This document shows positions 1 through 8,115 of a stretch of DNA of 64,000 bases, piece by piece. The stretch comes from Erwinia sp. JUb26. Its GTDB lineage: Bacteria > Pseudomonadota > Gammaproteobacteria > Enterobacterales > Enterobacteriaceae. How positions within the stretch are numbered: position 1 is the stretch's first letter; each line of letters begins with the position of its first letter. A program made the position numbers and the translations under genes. The stretch is taken from the NCBI RefSeq assembly GCF_003751505.1, contig NZ_RJVB01000003.1:122712-186711 (forward strand), read 5' to 3'. The notes beneath the pieces were generated by a model that saw nothing but the letters and a program-made list of their open reading frames with translations, searched no databases and was not told where the DNA came from.

Positions 1-659
1 GCGCTGGAAAGCACGGCAATCGCCAGGCCGATCGGGATCAATGACAGCGCCCAGCCGCCGCTGTTAGCAAACGTCAGCCCCAGCGGAACAAACACCAGTG
101 CGCCAATCAGCGAACCCATTGCGGCGGTGGCCGGTCCGTGCTGGCTGCCCGCGCGTTTGCCGGTAATGATATAAACCGCCCACAGTGCACCCGCCCCCAG
201 GGCAAGCAACGCACCAACGGGATCGACGCTGCTGACGTTTTCGCCAAGCGGCAGCAGGAAAAGCAGCCCCAGCAGTGCCAGCACCACCCAGAGGAAATCC
301 AGCGGTCGGCGCGAACTGGCCAGCGCGAGTGCAAGCGGCCCGGTAAACTCCAGCGCAACCGCAATCCCCAACGGCACCGTGCTGATCGATAAGTAAAACA
401 GATAGTTCATACCGCCCAGAGACAGGCCGTAAATAATCAGCGGCAGGATCTGGCTGCGTTGAAACCGCAGACGCCAGGGCTTAAACACCACGCAGAGGAT
501 CAGGGTGCCAAGGCCAAGACGCAGCGCGGTAATGCCCGGTGCGCCCACCAGTGGGAAAAGCGATTTAGCCAGCGCTGCGCCGCCCTGTATTGACGTCATG
601 GCAATCAATAAGAGCAGGACGGGAAGCCAGATGGAATTTTTTAACTGTTGAGGTGACAT
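1..659 (-). CDS. rhtA: RhtA, threonine/homoserine exporter (3' part beyond window)
   Basis: Inner-membrane EamA/DMT-family exporter of threonine and homoserine. About 219 codons are visible from the ATG at 659; the C-terminal part lies beyond position 1. The translated N-terminal two thirds follows E. coli RhtA almost residue for residue, with landmarks ASIQGGA, SLFPLVGAPG, YGLSLGGMNYLFYLS and PLGIAVALEFTGPLA, in alternating hydrophobic segments. The start is supported by the family N-terminus. It is divergent from ompX, as in E. coli, across an approximately 360-bp AT-rich gap in which I see no further gene. Identification is firm; only the missing 3' end is unseen. Confidence 0.95.
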   Translation of the reverse strand, partial: MSPQQLKNSIWLPVLLLLIAMTSIQGGAALAKSLFPLVGAPGITALRLGLGTLILCVVFKPWRLRFQRSQILPLIIYGLSLGGMNYLFYLSISTVPLGIAVALEFTGPLALALASSRRPLDFLWVVLALLGLLFLLPLGENVSSVDPVGALLALGAGALWAVYIITGKRAGSQHGPATAAMGSLIGALVFVPLGLTFANSGGWALSLIPIGLAIAVLSS

Positions 660-1023
660 CCTTTATCTCAATCCTTATGTTCCGTTGTTATCAGAGGTCG
701 CGCTACAGTCTACGTGAACGGCGACGATAATCTCAGACGATCGCGCTAAAAAATAAACGGAAGTTAAAGAAAACAAAGGAATCACGTAAAGAACTGTCAG
801 GTTTCAATTAGGATTACTCTTAATGAACCTTTTTTTACAAGGGATAAAATAGCGAGCGATGTCGCATAAATATAAGAAAAATGAATAACATATAAACTTC
901 CATTAACTTTCTGTTACACCAAATATTCGGTTAGACAATGAAAATAGGGCGGAGTTTCCCACTATATTTTGTTATATTTTTAGCGTTGTCAGGATAGAAG
1001 TACTTTTTACATTTGAGGTGGTT

Positions 1024-1533
1024 ATGAAAAAAATTGCATGTCTTTCCGCACTGGCTTGCGTTCTGGCAGTTTCTGCTGGTTCAGCAATGGCACAAAGCAC
1101 CGTTACCGCTGGTTATGCACAGAGCGACTACCAGGGAATTGCTAACAAAGCGAACGGCTTTAACCTGAAATACCGTTACGAAAACGGCAGCGATCCACTG
1201 GGTTGGATTGGCTCTTTCACCTACACCGAGAAAGATCGTACTGACGCGGGCGATTACATCAAAGGCCAGTACTACGGCTTTACCGGTGGTCCTGCTTACC
1301 GTCTGAATGACTGGGCAAGCATCTACGGCGTTGTGGGTATCGGCTACGGCAAATACCAGTACAACGAACCAAACCGTGAAAAATATGATTCAAGCGACGT
1401 AGGCTTCTCCTACGGTGCTGGTCTGCAGTTCAACCCAATCCAGAACGTTGCTCTGGACGTGGGCTACGAGCAGAGCCGTATCCGCAGCGTTGACGTGGGT
1501 ACCTGGACTGCTGGCGTAGGCTACAGCTTCTAA
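1024..1533 (+). CDS. ompX: OmpX, small outer-membrane beta-barrel protein
   Basis: 169-residue precursor of the eight-stranded outer-membrane barrel OmpX (Ail/Lom family). A Sec signal peptide (KK followed by a hydrophobic stretch, ending AMA before QSTVTAGY) is followed by alternating aromatic strands, for example NLKYRYE, IGSFTYTEK, YYGFTGGPAYRLNDW and the last strand ending GVGYSF with terminal Phe. The frame also has a GTG at 1018, but the ATG at 1024 matches the family start and is preceded by the purine-rich GAGGTGG. The gene is monocistronic, with a strong terminator shared with the convergent opgE. In enterobacteria it is subject to envelope-stress control; RybB, a sigma-E sRNA acting on porin mRNAs, is encoded in this same window. 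Confidence 0.97.
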   Translation: MKKIACLSALACVLAVSAGSAMAQSTVTAGYAQSDYQGIANKANGFNLKYRYENGSDPLGWIGSFTYTEKDRTDAGDYIKGQYYGFTGGPAYRLNDWASIYGVVGIGYGKYQYNEPNREKYDSSDVGFSYGAGLQFNPIQNVALDVGYEQSRIRSVDVGTWTAGVGYSF

Positions 1534-1574
1534 GTTGCCTTTGCCCGGTTCGCAATTTGCGAATCTGCGCTGAT

Positions 1575-1605
1575 AAATCCGCCCCTCGGGGCGGATTTTT
1601 TTTTG
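1575..1605 (+). terminator. Intrinsic terminator of ompX
   Basis: An 11-bp GC-rich stem (AAATCCGCCCC at 1575-1585 pairing with GGGGCGGATTT) with a minimal loop is followed by a run of T to about 1604. It sits 42 bp after the ompX stop and just beyond the 3' end of the convergent opgE, so it could act in both directions. Confidence 0.9.
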
Positions 1606-1609
1606 GCTG

Positions 1610-3190
1610 CTATTTAGCGAACGGGTCCTGCTTAAGCTGGCTGAACGGCAGTCGCTTAAGGGCAAAGTTGGTGACCTGAATCGCCGGGCCCTTATCGTTT
1701 GACATAAAACGGTAGGTGGGATTGATCTCTTTGGCGCGGATGCCGGTCCACTGCGAAAACAGCAGCAGGAAGTCATTGGCGGAACGCGGCTGGCTGATGA
1801 CCTGATGACGGCTGTCGTTGCTGGAGGTGATAAACATCGGCACCTCAAAATTCTGACGGTATTTGTCATCGTGCGTCAGATACTCGTTGCGCGTGCCTTT
1901 TTCCTTAAACGCCAGCCCGTGGTCGGAAAAGTACATCAGCGAGAAACTCAGCCCGCTGCCGTGCAGCTGCTGCCACAGCTGGCTGAGAAAGCCGTCGGTT
2001 TGCGTAATGCTGTACAGGTAGCAGGAGGTTTCACTGGAGTGCAGGTGCTCCACGAAGCGCCCGCGCGTGCGATCGCAGGCTTTCGGGTGCGATCCCACCA
2101 GGTGATAAATCAACAGGCGCGGTTTTTCCACCGGCCTGGCCAGCGCCGAGGCGGTAAAGCCCAGCAGATCTTCATCCCGCGTCGTCTTGTCCGCTTCAAA
2201 ATCGCCCTGCTTGAGGAAATGCACCGTTTTCGCGCGGCGGGCGATACTGGCAATCGGCGTATCAAACTGCCCAATCTGCCCCTGATTCGACAGCCACCAT
2301 GTATCAAAACCCGCGCGGTTCGCCAGGCTGATAATATTGTTCTGATACTGCGGCTGGCCGTTAACCACCTGATTCAGCGTCAGCCCCAGCGATTTCTGCG
2401 TGGAGGAGGCCGCCGAGGTGTACTGGCTGAAAAACTGGCCGCTCAGCTGGCTGGCAAACGGGGTGTTATCCCAGCGGCCACCAAAAGCGCCCATCGCATC
2501 ACGACGCGCGCTTTCACCGATCACAATCACGTAAACCTGCCGATCGGGTTTCACCCCGAGCAAATGCCAGTCATCCTGCAGCGTGGCGAGCTGGTTCATG
2601 CGGTCGATTTCTTTATCCACCGACACTTTGCTCTCAATCGTATCCTTCACGAAGCGCACCAGCGGGTAACCGGCATCTTTCAGATTAAATACGCCGCCGG
2701 TGAGCTGATTCAGCACCGGCTGGGTCAGCCAGGCCACCAGCACAAAAGCCAGACAGGCGCTCTCGCGATGCCCCCATTTCGCCCTGGGCTCGGGTTTGCG
2801 CTTCAGCGACATCAGACCAGCGGCGATAATTGCCAGTCCAATAGCATAATCGTGCAGCGGAAAAATCATCAGCACCTCGCTGGCTTCTTCCGCATTGGTA
2901 GCGTGCAGGGCGAGCAGGGTGTTGAAATTGGGCGGGCCATACACCTGACCAAACGGGTAATAGAAACCGGCAACCAGCGCGGTGAGTACCAGCAGGATCT
3001 TTTGCCCACGCGGCAGCACGCGGGCAAGCAGCATCAATAGCGCGGTAAAGGCAAAAAGATAAAGCCACTGCAAAACGTAGCCAAATGCCTGGTTGATCAT
3101 AAAAGAAAGCAGTAAATACAGCCCGGTATACGGGCTCAGCCAGCCACGGTAGCGGCTTACCGAAACGGTTTTCAGCAGGGTCAGGTTCAT
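1610..3190 (-). CDS. opgE: OpgE (YbiP), phosphoethanolamine transferase for periplasmic glucans
   Basis: 526-residue inner-membrane enzyme of the EptA/Mcr sulfatase-like superfamily. Five hydrophobic segments in the first 160 residues precede a periplasmic catalytic domain. Visible motifs are VIVIGESARRD (metal-binding Glu near residue 226), SSTQKSLGLTL with the acceptor Thr near residue 264, LVGSHPKACD and YFSDHGLAF. Length and sequence follow E. coli YbiP/OpgE, which decorates osmoregulated periplasmic glucans with phosphoethanolamine from phosphatidylethanolamine. A TTG lies two codons upstream at 3196, but the ATG at 3190 gives the family start MNLTLL. It is convergent with ompX. Its relatives act on lipid A, so a different acceptor cannot be excluded. 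Confidence 0.93.
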   Translation of the reverse strand: MNLTLLKTVSVSRYRGWLSPYTGLYLLLSFMINQAFGYVLQWLYLFAFTALLMLLARVLPRGQKILLVLTALVAGFYYPFGQVYGPPNFNTLLALHATNAEEASEVLMIFPLHDYAIGLAIIAAGLMSLKRKPEPRAKWGHRESACLAFVLVAWLTQPVLNQLTGGVFNLKDAGYPLVRFVKDTIESKVSVDKEIDRMNQLATLQDDWHLLGVKPDRQVYVIVIGESARRDAMGAFGGRWDNTPFASQLSGQFFSQYTSAASSTQKSLGLTLNQVVNGQPQYQNNIISLANRAGFDTWWLSNQGQIGQFDTPIASIARRAKTVHFLKQGDFEADKTTRDEDLLGFTASALARPVEKPRLLIYHLVGSHPKACDRTRGRFVEHLHSSETSCYLYSITQTDGFLSQLWQQLHGSGLSFSLMYFSDHGLAFKEKGTRNEYLTHDDKYRQNFEVPMFITSSNDSRHQVISQPRSANDFLLLFSQWTGIRAKEINPTYRFMSNDKGPAIQVTNFALKRLPFSQLKQDPFAK

Positions 3191-3418
3191 ACTCAATTCT
3201 TATAGAAAACGCTATAGCTCACCGCTTCAGTTGACTGAAGTGGCAGACCGCCTGATACAGCTCGTCAGAAATGGGGGGGCTGGGGAGGGGAGGGACCCGA
3301 TCGGCCTGCACTCTTTACGAAAGGCTGGGAAGATAGTCGTTGTTTTAGCGGAAGGCAACCAGCAATATGAATAAGTTATGTGAAGCAGTATACAAAATGA
3401 ATACGGACGGGGAAGGGC

Positions 3419-3526
3419 TCAGGAGGCCGGGGTTGCCGGCCTGTTATTCAGCAGCATGTCCAGCAGCATCAGCCGCAGGGTGAACGGTGAACGACTTAGC
3501 AGTTTCAACAGTAATGGTACTCTCAT
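3419..3526 (-). CDS. mntS: MntS, small manganese-stress protein
   Basis: A 35-codon ORF opposite mntR. The peptide contains SRSPFTLRLMLLDML followed by NNRP, matching the conserved core of E. coli MntS (SPFKVRLMLL, then NNKP), and it occupies the same slot between opgE and mntR. A strong ribosome-binding site (GGAGGGG) lies 7 nt before the ATG at 3526. In E. coli the 42-residue MntS raises intracellular manganese by inhibiting export through MntP and is repressed by Mn-MntR. The perfect MntR operator 44 bp upstream fits that control. This homologue has a different N-terminal extension and a shorter, Lys-poor tail. It is short enough for automated gene callers to skip. Confidence 0.88.
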   Translation of the reverse strand: MRVPLLLKLLSRSPFTLRLMLLDMLLNNRPATPAS

Positions 3527-3569
3527 GTTAAGCCCCTCCAACAGTCAGGGTATGAACGAATTATCAACA

Positions 3570-3589
3570 GATATAGCACAGGCTATATC
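3570..3589. promoter_or_regulatory. MntR operator (perfect inverted repeat)
   Basis: GATATAGCACAGGCTATATC is an exact 8-bp inverted repeat around ACAG and resembles the known MntR box of mntH and mntS (ATAGC, spacer, GCTAT). It lies between mntS and mntR and overlaps the likely mntS promoter zone, where a GATAAT hexamer lies just downstream on the minus strand. Confidence 0.9.
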
Positions 3590-3616
3590 CCATAGCCAGA
3601 GCTAATACGCTAAATT

Positions 3617-3644
3617 TTGTGCTTCTTTGAGCTTCGTTTACAAT
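3617..3644 (+). promoter_or_regulatory. Probable mntR promoter
   Basis: TTGTGC and TACAAT hexamers are separated by 16 bp and read toward mntR, about 63 bp before its ATG. They lie just outside the MntR operator, so mntR itself may escape strong autoregulation. Sequence match only. Confidence 0.5.
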
Positions 3645-3706
3645 GTCAGTCGAACAGACCGCCGCACGCTGTTAAAAAGCAGCGGTTGATAATAAGAGGA
3701 AGCTGA

Positions 3707-4159
3707 ATGAGTCGTCGCGCAAAAGTAGCAGTGCCCGCGCCACTGAAAGATATTGAAGAGCATGTCGAAGGCTTCCGCCAGGTACGTGAAGCCCATCGCC
3801 GTGAATTAATCGATGACTATGTTGAGCTGATTTCCGATCTGATCCGCGAGTTCGGTGAGGCCCGGCAGGTTGATATGGCTGCCCGTCTTGGGGTTTCACA
3901 GCCAACGGTGGCAAAAATGTTGAAACGTCTGGCAACCGCAGGGCTGGTGGAGCAGGTGCCCTATCGTGGCGTGTTCCTGACCCCGGAAGGCGAAAAACTG
4001 GCGGAAGAGAGCCGCGAACGTCACCACATCGTTGAGACATTCCTGCTGGCGTTAGGTATCAGCCCGGATACCGCCCGCCGCGATGCCGAAGGCATTGAGC
4101 ATCACGTCAGCGATGAGACGTTGGCTATTTTCCAGAAGTTTAGCGAAAGCCGTCAGTAA
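3707..4159 (+). CDS. mntR: MntR, manganese-dependent DtxR-family regulator
   Basis: 150-residue manganese-sensing repressor/activator. An N-terminal winged helix-turn-helix is visible ([18 protein letters not shown]), followed by the metal-binding/dimerisation helices with Glu/His-rich segments ([11 protein letters not shown] and [13 protein letters not shown]). There is no SH3 domain, as in other enterobacterial MntR. With Mn(II) bound it represses uptake (mntH, mntS) and activates export (mntP). Divergent mntS and the MntR operator lie just upstream, and ybiR follows 24 bp downstream, so the two probably share a transcript, as in E. coli. The start is supported by AGAGGAAG upstream of the ATG. 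Confidence 0.95.
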   Translation: MSRRAKVAVPAPLKDIEEHVEGFRQVREAHRRELIDDYVELISDLIREFGEARQVDMAARLGVSQPTVAKMLKRLATAGLVEQVPYRGVFLTPEGEKLAEESRERHHIVETFLLALGISPDTARRDAEGIEHHVSDETLAIFQKFSESRQ

Positions 4160-4183
4160 TCTACTCCAACTCTGCGAGCCAGC

Positions 4184-5299
4184 ATGACAACCCTGCTCAG
4201 GCCTTTTTTGCACGATCGTTTTCTGCATCTGTTAGTGGTTCTGGGCCTGTTGCTGGCCTGCTTTGCTCCTTTCTCGCTGGCCGAACTGCCCCGAGCGGTT
4301 GACTGGCCGACGATGATCACCCTGTGTGGCCTGTTAATGCTGACCAAAGGCATTGAGGCCAGCGGCTATTTTGACGCGCTGGGTCGGCGTCTGGTGCAGG
4401 GCTTTCACCATCAGCGCCAGCTGGCGCTGTTTCTGGTGGCCGCCGCCGCGCTGCTGTCCACGTTTCTTACCAACGATGTTGCGCTGTTTATCCTCGTTCC
4501 CCTGACGCTTTCGCTGCGGAAATATTCGGCGTTGCCCATCGCGCGCCTGATTATCTTTGAAGCGCTGGCGGTGAATGCGGGTTCGCTGCTGACGCCGATC
4601 GGCAATCCGCAAAATATTCTGCTGTGGCGCCACGGCGATCTGGGATTCGGCGGCTTTATCTGGCAGATGCTGCCGCTGGCGGCGTTGCTGCTGGTGAGCC
4701 TGCTGCTGCTGACCGTCTTTTGCTTTCCCGCCCGGCGGATTGAACGCCATCAGCATGAGGATGAGGCCCGTTGGCAGCGTCCTTTGCTGATCGCCAGCGC
4801 GCTGCTTTATGCGCTGTTTATTGCGGCGCTGGAACTCGATATGGCCGCCTGGGGATTAGGCCTGGTGTTCGCCGTTTTCCTGCTGATGGCCCGGCGTATT
4901 CTGCTGACCATCGACTGGAGCCTGCTGGTGGTGTTTATCGCCATGTTCGTCGACGTGTTTTTGCTGACCCGCCTGCCGGTGCTGCAATCCTCTCTCCACG
5001 CCGTCGGCCAGCTGCCGCAGCTGGGGCAGTTTCTGCTGGCGGCAGGGCTGTCGCAGGTCATCAGCAACGTGCCCACCACCATTCTGTTGCTCAGCAGCCT
5101 GCCGCCATCTGCACTGCTCGCCTGGGCGGTGAATATCGGCGGCTTCGGGCTGCTGCCGGGATCGCTGGCTAACCTGATCGCCCTGCGTATGGCGAAAGAT
5201 CGCCGCATCTGGTGGCACTTCCACCTCTATTCCATTCCCATGCTGCTGTGGGCACTGGTCAGCGGCTGGATCCTTCTTTTGATTATTCGTGCTGCCTGA
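4184..5299 (+). CDS. ybiR: YbiR, putative ion transporter (ArsB/NhaD superfamily)
   Basis: 371-residue polytopic inner-membrane protein with about ten hydrophobic segments, matching E. coli YbiR in length and position after mntR. Landmarks of the ArsB/NhaD/CitM superfamily are visible: FLTNDVALFILVPLTL, the helix-breaking NAGSLLTPIGNPQN and, in the second half, SQVISNVPTTILL, which together resemble the paired substrate-binding hairpins of the family. The substrate is unknown; cotranscription with mntR hints at metal or oxyanion physiology but does not prove it. It ends 120 bp before the efflux operon. Confidence 0.85.
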   Translation: MTTLLRPFLHDRFLHLLVVLGLLLACFAPFSLAELPRAVDWPTMITLCGLLMLTKGIEASGYFDALGRRLVQGFHHQRQLALFLVAAAALLSTFLTNDVALFILVPLTLSLRKYSALPIARLIIFEALAVNAGSLLTPIGNPQNILLWRHGDLGFGGFIWQMLPLAALLLVSLLLLTVFCFPARRIERHQHEDEARWQRPLLIASALLYALFIAALELDMAAWGLGLVFAVFLLMARRILLTIDWSLLVVFIAMFVDVFLLTRLPVLQSSLHAVGQLPQLGQFLLAAGLSQVISNVPTTILLLSSLPPSALLAWAVNIGGFGLLPGSLANLIALRMAKDRRIWWHFHLYSIPMLLWALVSGWILLLIIRAA

Positions 5300-5418
5300 A
5301 CCTTGGGCAGCCTGGTTTCGTAAAGAAAGCCTGGTAATTGTCAATTTACGCTTTATGTTTAGATCAGACTGACTCATTGCGACTTAATTTTGAGTGCACC
5401 TTCTGATCGACGGTAACT

Positions 5419-6549
5419 ATGGCTAATCAAACGACTCCAGCATCGACCGATGAAACTCCTCATCAGCAAGACCAGCAATCCCCGAACCATGATGACAACG
5501 AAGCTCCCCGCCAGCGTCCCGGCAAAAAACCGCTGATTATCCTCGCGATAGTGGTGGTGGTGATGCTGGTGATTGCGCTGTGGTTCTGGCTGACCACCCA
5601 TAATATTGAAACCACCGATGACGCCTTTACTGAGGCGGACGCCGTGACGATTTCGCCGAAGGCCTCAGGCTATGTGACCGAGCTGAGGGTGAAAGATAAC
5701 CAGCGGGTGAAGAAGGGCGATCTGCTGGTGGTGATCGACCCGCGCGATACCACCGCACAGCAGGCGCAGGCGCAGGCACAGCTGAGTCTGGCACAGGCAC
5801 AGCTGCATCAGGCACAGGCGCAGCTCAGCCTGGCAAAGGTGCAGTATCCGGCGCAAAAAGATCAGGCGCTGGCGCAGCAGGCGCGTGCTGAAGCGAACTA
5901 CGCGAATGCGCTGTCTGACGATAAGCGCCAGCGCAATGTCGATCCGCGCGCCACCTCGCAGCGCAATATTGACTCTGCCAGCGCCCAGCTGCGCAGTGCC
6001 AAAGCGGAGCTGGAAAACGCCAAAGCGCAGGTGGAAGTCGCCTCGCAGGTGGCTTTGCAAATTCGCCAGCAGGAAACGAATGTGGAAGCCCGCCAGAGCC
6101 AGGTTGAACAGGCGCAGGCACAGCTTAACGTGGCCAATCTTAACCTCTCTTACACCGAAGTGCGCGCACCGTACGACGGTTTTGTCACCAAGCGTAATGT
6201 GCAGGTCGGCACGCTGGTGCAGGCGGGATCCTCGCTGTTCTCGCTGGTCTCGCCGGAGGTGTGGATCGTCGCAAACTTTAAAGAGTCGCAGCTGCGGCGC
6301 ATGAAGCCGGGCGACAAGGTCGAAATCGGCGTGGATGCCTGGCCGGATCTGAAGCTGGAAGGGCACGTGGACAGCGTGCAGATGGGCTCCGGTTCGCGCT
6401 TCTCGGCCTTCCCGTCGGAAAACGCCACCGGTAACTATGTGAAAATCGTGCAGCGCGTTCCGGTTAAAATCGTTATCGACAGGGGGCTGGATCCGAACCA
6501 GCCGCTGCCGATTGGCCTCTCCGTTGAGCCGAAGGTGACGGTGGAATGA
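5419..6549 (+). CDS. EmrA-like HlyD-family periplasmic adaptor of a multidrug pump
   Basis: 376-residue membrane-fusion protein. A charged, Gln-rich cytoplasmic N-terminus is followed by a single membrane anchor (about 37-58), a lipoyl half (VTISPKASGYVTEL), a long coiled-coil hairpin of QAQAQLSLAQAQLHQ type repeats (about 112-235), the second lipoyl half (YTEVRAPYDGFVTKRNVQVG) and a beta-barrel (VWIVANFKESQL). This is EmrA/FarA architecture. The stop overlaps the start of the permease gene by 4 nt, and an outer-membrane factor gene follows, so the operon encodes a complete tripartite pump. No regulator gene is adjacent. Substrates cannot be inferred. It is distinct from the emrAB locus in E. 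coli, which uses TolC encoded elsewhere. Confidence 0.88.
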   Translation: MANQTTPASTDETPHQQDQQSPNHDDNEAPRQRPGKKPLIILAIVVVVMLVIALWFWLTTHNIETTDDAFTEADAVTISPKASGYVTELRVKDNQRVKKGDLLVVIDPRDTTAQQAQAQAQLSLAQAQLHQAQAQLSLAKVQYPAQKDQALAQQARAEANYANALSDDKRQRNVDPRATSQRNIDSASAQLRSAKAELENAKAQVEVASQVALQIRQQETNVEARQSQVEQAQAQLNVANLNLSYTEVRAPYDGFVTKRNVQVGTLVQAGSSLFSLVSPEVWIVANFKESQLRRMKPGDKVEIGVDAWPDLKLEGHVDSVQMGSGSRFSAFPSENATGNYVKIVQRVPVKIVIDRGLDPNQPLPIGLSVEPKVTVE

Positions 6550-8114
6550 CCCCCGGCCAGAGCTGGAAGCCGTCCAGTAACCCCTGGCTGGTGGCCATGA
6601 CGGTGACGCTGGCGGTATTCATGGAAATCCTGGATACCACCATCGTCAACGTGGCCCTGCCGCACGTGGCCGGTTCACTGTCGGCCAGCTATGATGAATC
6701 GACCTGGGTGCTGACCTCGTACCTGGTGGCCAACGGCATCGTGCTGCCGATTTCCGCCTTTCTAAGCCGCCTGCTCGGCCGCAAGCAGTTCTTCCTGATC
6801 TGCATTGTGATGTTCACCGTCTGTTCGTTCCTCTGCGGCATTGCCACCGAGCTGTGGCAAATCATTCTGTTCCGCGTGATGCAGGGCTTCTTTGGCGGTG
6901 GCCTGCAGCCGGTGCAGCAGTCGGTGCTGCTGGACTACTTTAAGCCGGAGGATCGCGGCAAGGCCTTTGGTCTTTCTTCCATTGCGGTGATCGTTGCGCC
7001 GGTCATGGGCCCGACGCTCGGCGGCTGGATCACCGACAACTACAGCTGGCGCTGGGTGTTCTTTATCAACATCCCGGTGGGGATCCTCAGCGTGCTGGCG
7101 ATTTATCAGCTGCTGGAAGATCCGCCGTGGGAGCGCAAGTGGGCGAAGGGCAAGCTGCGCGTGGACTATATCGGTATCAGCCTGATCACCCTGGGGCTGG
7201 GCTGCCTGCAGGTGATGATGGATCGTGGGGAAGATGAAGACTGGTTTAACTCCAGTTTTATCGTCACCTTCGGTCTGCTGGCGCTGACCGGTATCGTTGG
7301 CGCGATCTACTGGCTGCTGTATGCCAAAAAACCGGTGGTCGATCTGCACGTGTTGAAGGATCGTAACTTCGCGGTGGCGGGGCTGCTGATGGCGGGGATG
7401 GCGGCGATACTGTACGGCAGTTCAGTGGTGATCCCGCAGCTGGCGCAGCAGGATCTGGGCTATACCGCCACGCTGTCCGGGCTGGTGCTGTCGCCGGGCG
7501 CGGTGCTGATCGTGCTGTCGATCCCGCTGGTGCTGAAGCTGATGCCGCTGATACAGACCCGGCTGATTATTGCCTTTGGCTTCACGCTGCTGATGCTGTC
7601 GTTTATCTATTCGGCCACGCTGACCCCGGATATCGACTTCACCACGCTGGTGATGATGCGCAGCGCGCAAACCATCGGGCTGGGCTTCCTGTTTGTGCCG
7701 CTGACCACCATTGCGTTCGTCACCATCCCGCAGCGGCTTAACGCCGACGCCTCGGCGCTGTTTACCATGTTCCGTAACGTCGCCGGTTCGATCGGTATTT
7801 CGCTGTCTACGGCGATGATTACCGAGCGAACCCAGGCGCGCAGTGCGGAGATGGTGCACAACATGACGCCGCTCAACGAACCCTTCAATCTTGCCGTAGA
7901 GCGCTGGGCGCAGGGCGTGCGCGACTTTGTTCATATGGCGGGCGATCCCATCACGATTGCAACCGGTCAGCTCTACCAGCAGATGATCGTGCAGGCGAGA
8001 TTCCTCGCCTATATTGACGTATTTATGGGCCTGAGCGTTGTGGCCCTGATCCTGATTCCATTTTGTCTATTGCTGTCGCCGATTAAGAGCGAAGGCAGTG
8101 CGGGAGCACACTGA
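6546..8114 (+). CDS. EmrB-like MFS (DHA2) multidrug exporter
   Basis: 522-residue 14-helix drug:proton antiporter of the DHA2 family. Visible signatures are the helix-1 motif FMEILDTTIVNVALPHVAGSL, SRLLGRKQFF in the motif-A position and the helix-5 region VMGPTLGGWITDNYSWRWVFFINIPVG typical of EmrB/QacA proteins. It overlaps the adaptor gene by 4 nt (ATGA) and is followed 1 nt later by the outer-membrane factor gene, implying translational coupling. It should pump hydrophobic toxicants from the inner membrane through the adaptor to the outer membrane. Relation to EmrB is clear; orthology is not. Confidence 0.9.
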   Translation: MTPGQSWKPSSNPWLVAMTVTLAVFMEILDTTIVNVALPHVAGSLSASYDESTWVLTSYLVANGIVLPISAFLSRLLGRKQFFLICIVMFTVCSFLCGIATELWQIILFRVMQGFFGGGLQPVQQSVLLDYFKPEDRGKAFGLSSIAVIVAPVMGPTLGGWITDNYSWRWVFFINIPVGILSVLAIYQLLEDPPWERKWAKGKLRVDYIGISLITLGLGCLQVMMDRGEDEDWFNSSFIVTFGLLALTGIVGAIYWLLYAKKPVVDLHVLKDRNFAVAGLLMAGMAAILYGSSVVIPQLAQQDLGYTATLSGLVLSPGAVLIVLSIPLVLKLMPLIQTRLIIAFGFTLLMLSFIYSATLTPDIDFTTLVMMRSAQTIGLGFLFVPLTTIAFVTIPQRLNADASALFTMFRNVAGSIGISLSTAMITERTQARSAEMVHNMTPLNEPFNLAVERWAQGVRDFVHMAGDPITIATGQLYQQMIVQARFLAYIDVFMGLSVVALILIPFCLLLSPIKSEGSAGAH

Positions 8115-8115
8115 G

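Noticed and set aside
107..392. Two short ORFs inside rhtA
   Set aside because: Both overlap the conserved RhtA frame, which is open from 659 to the window edge.
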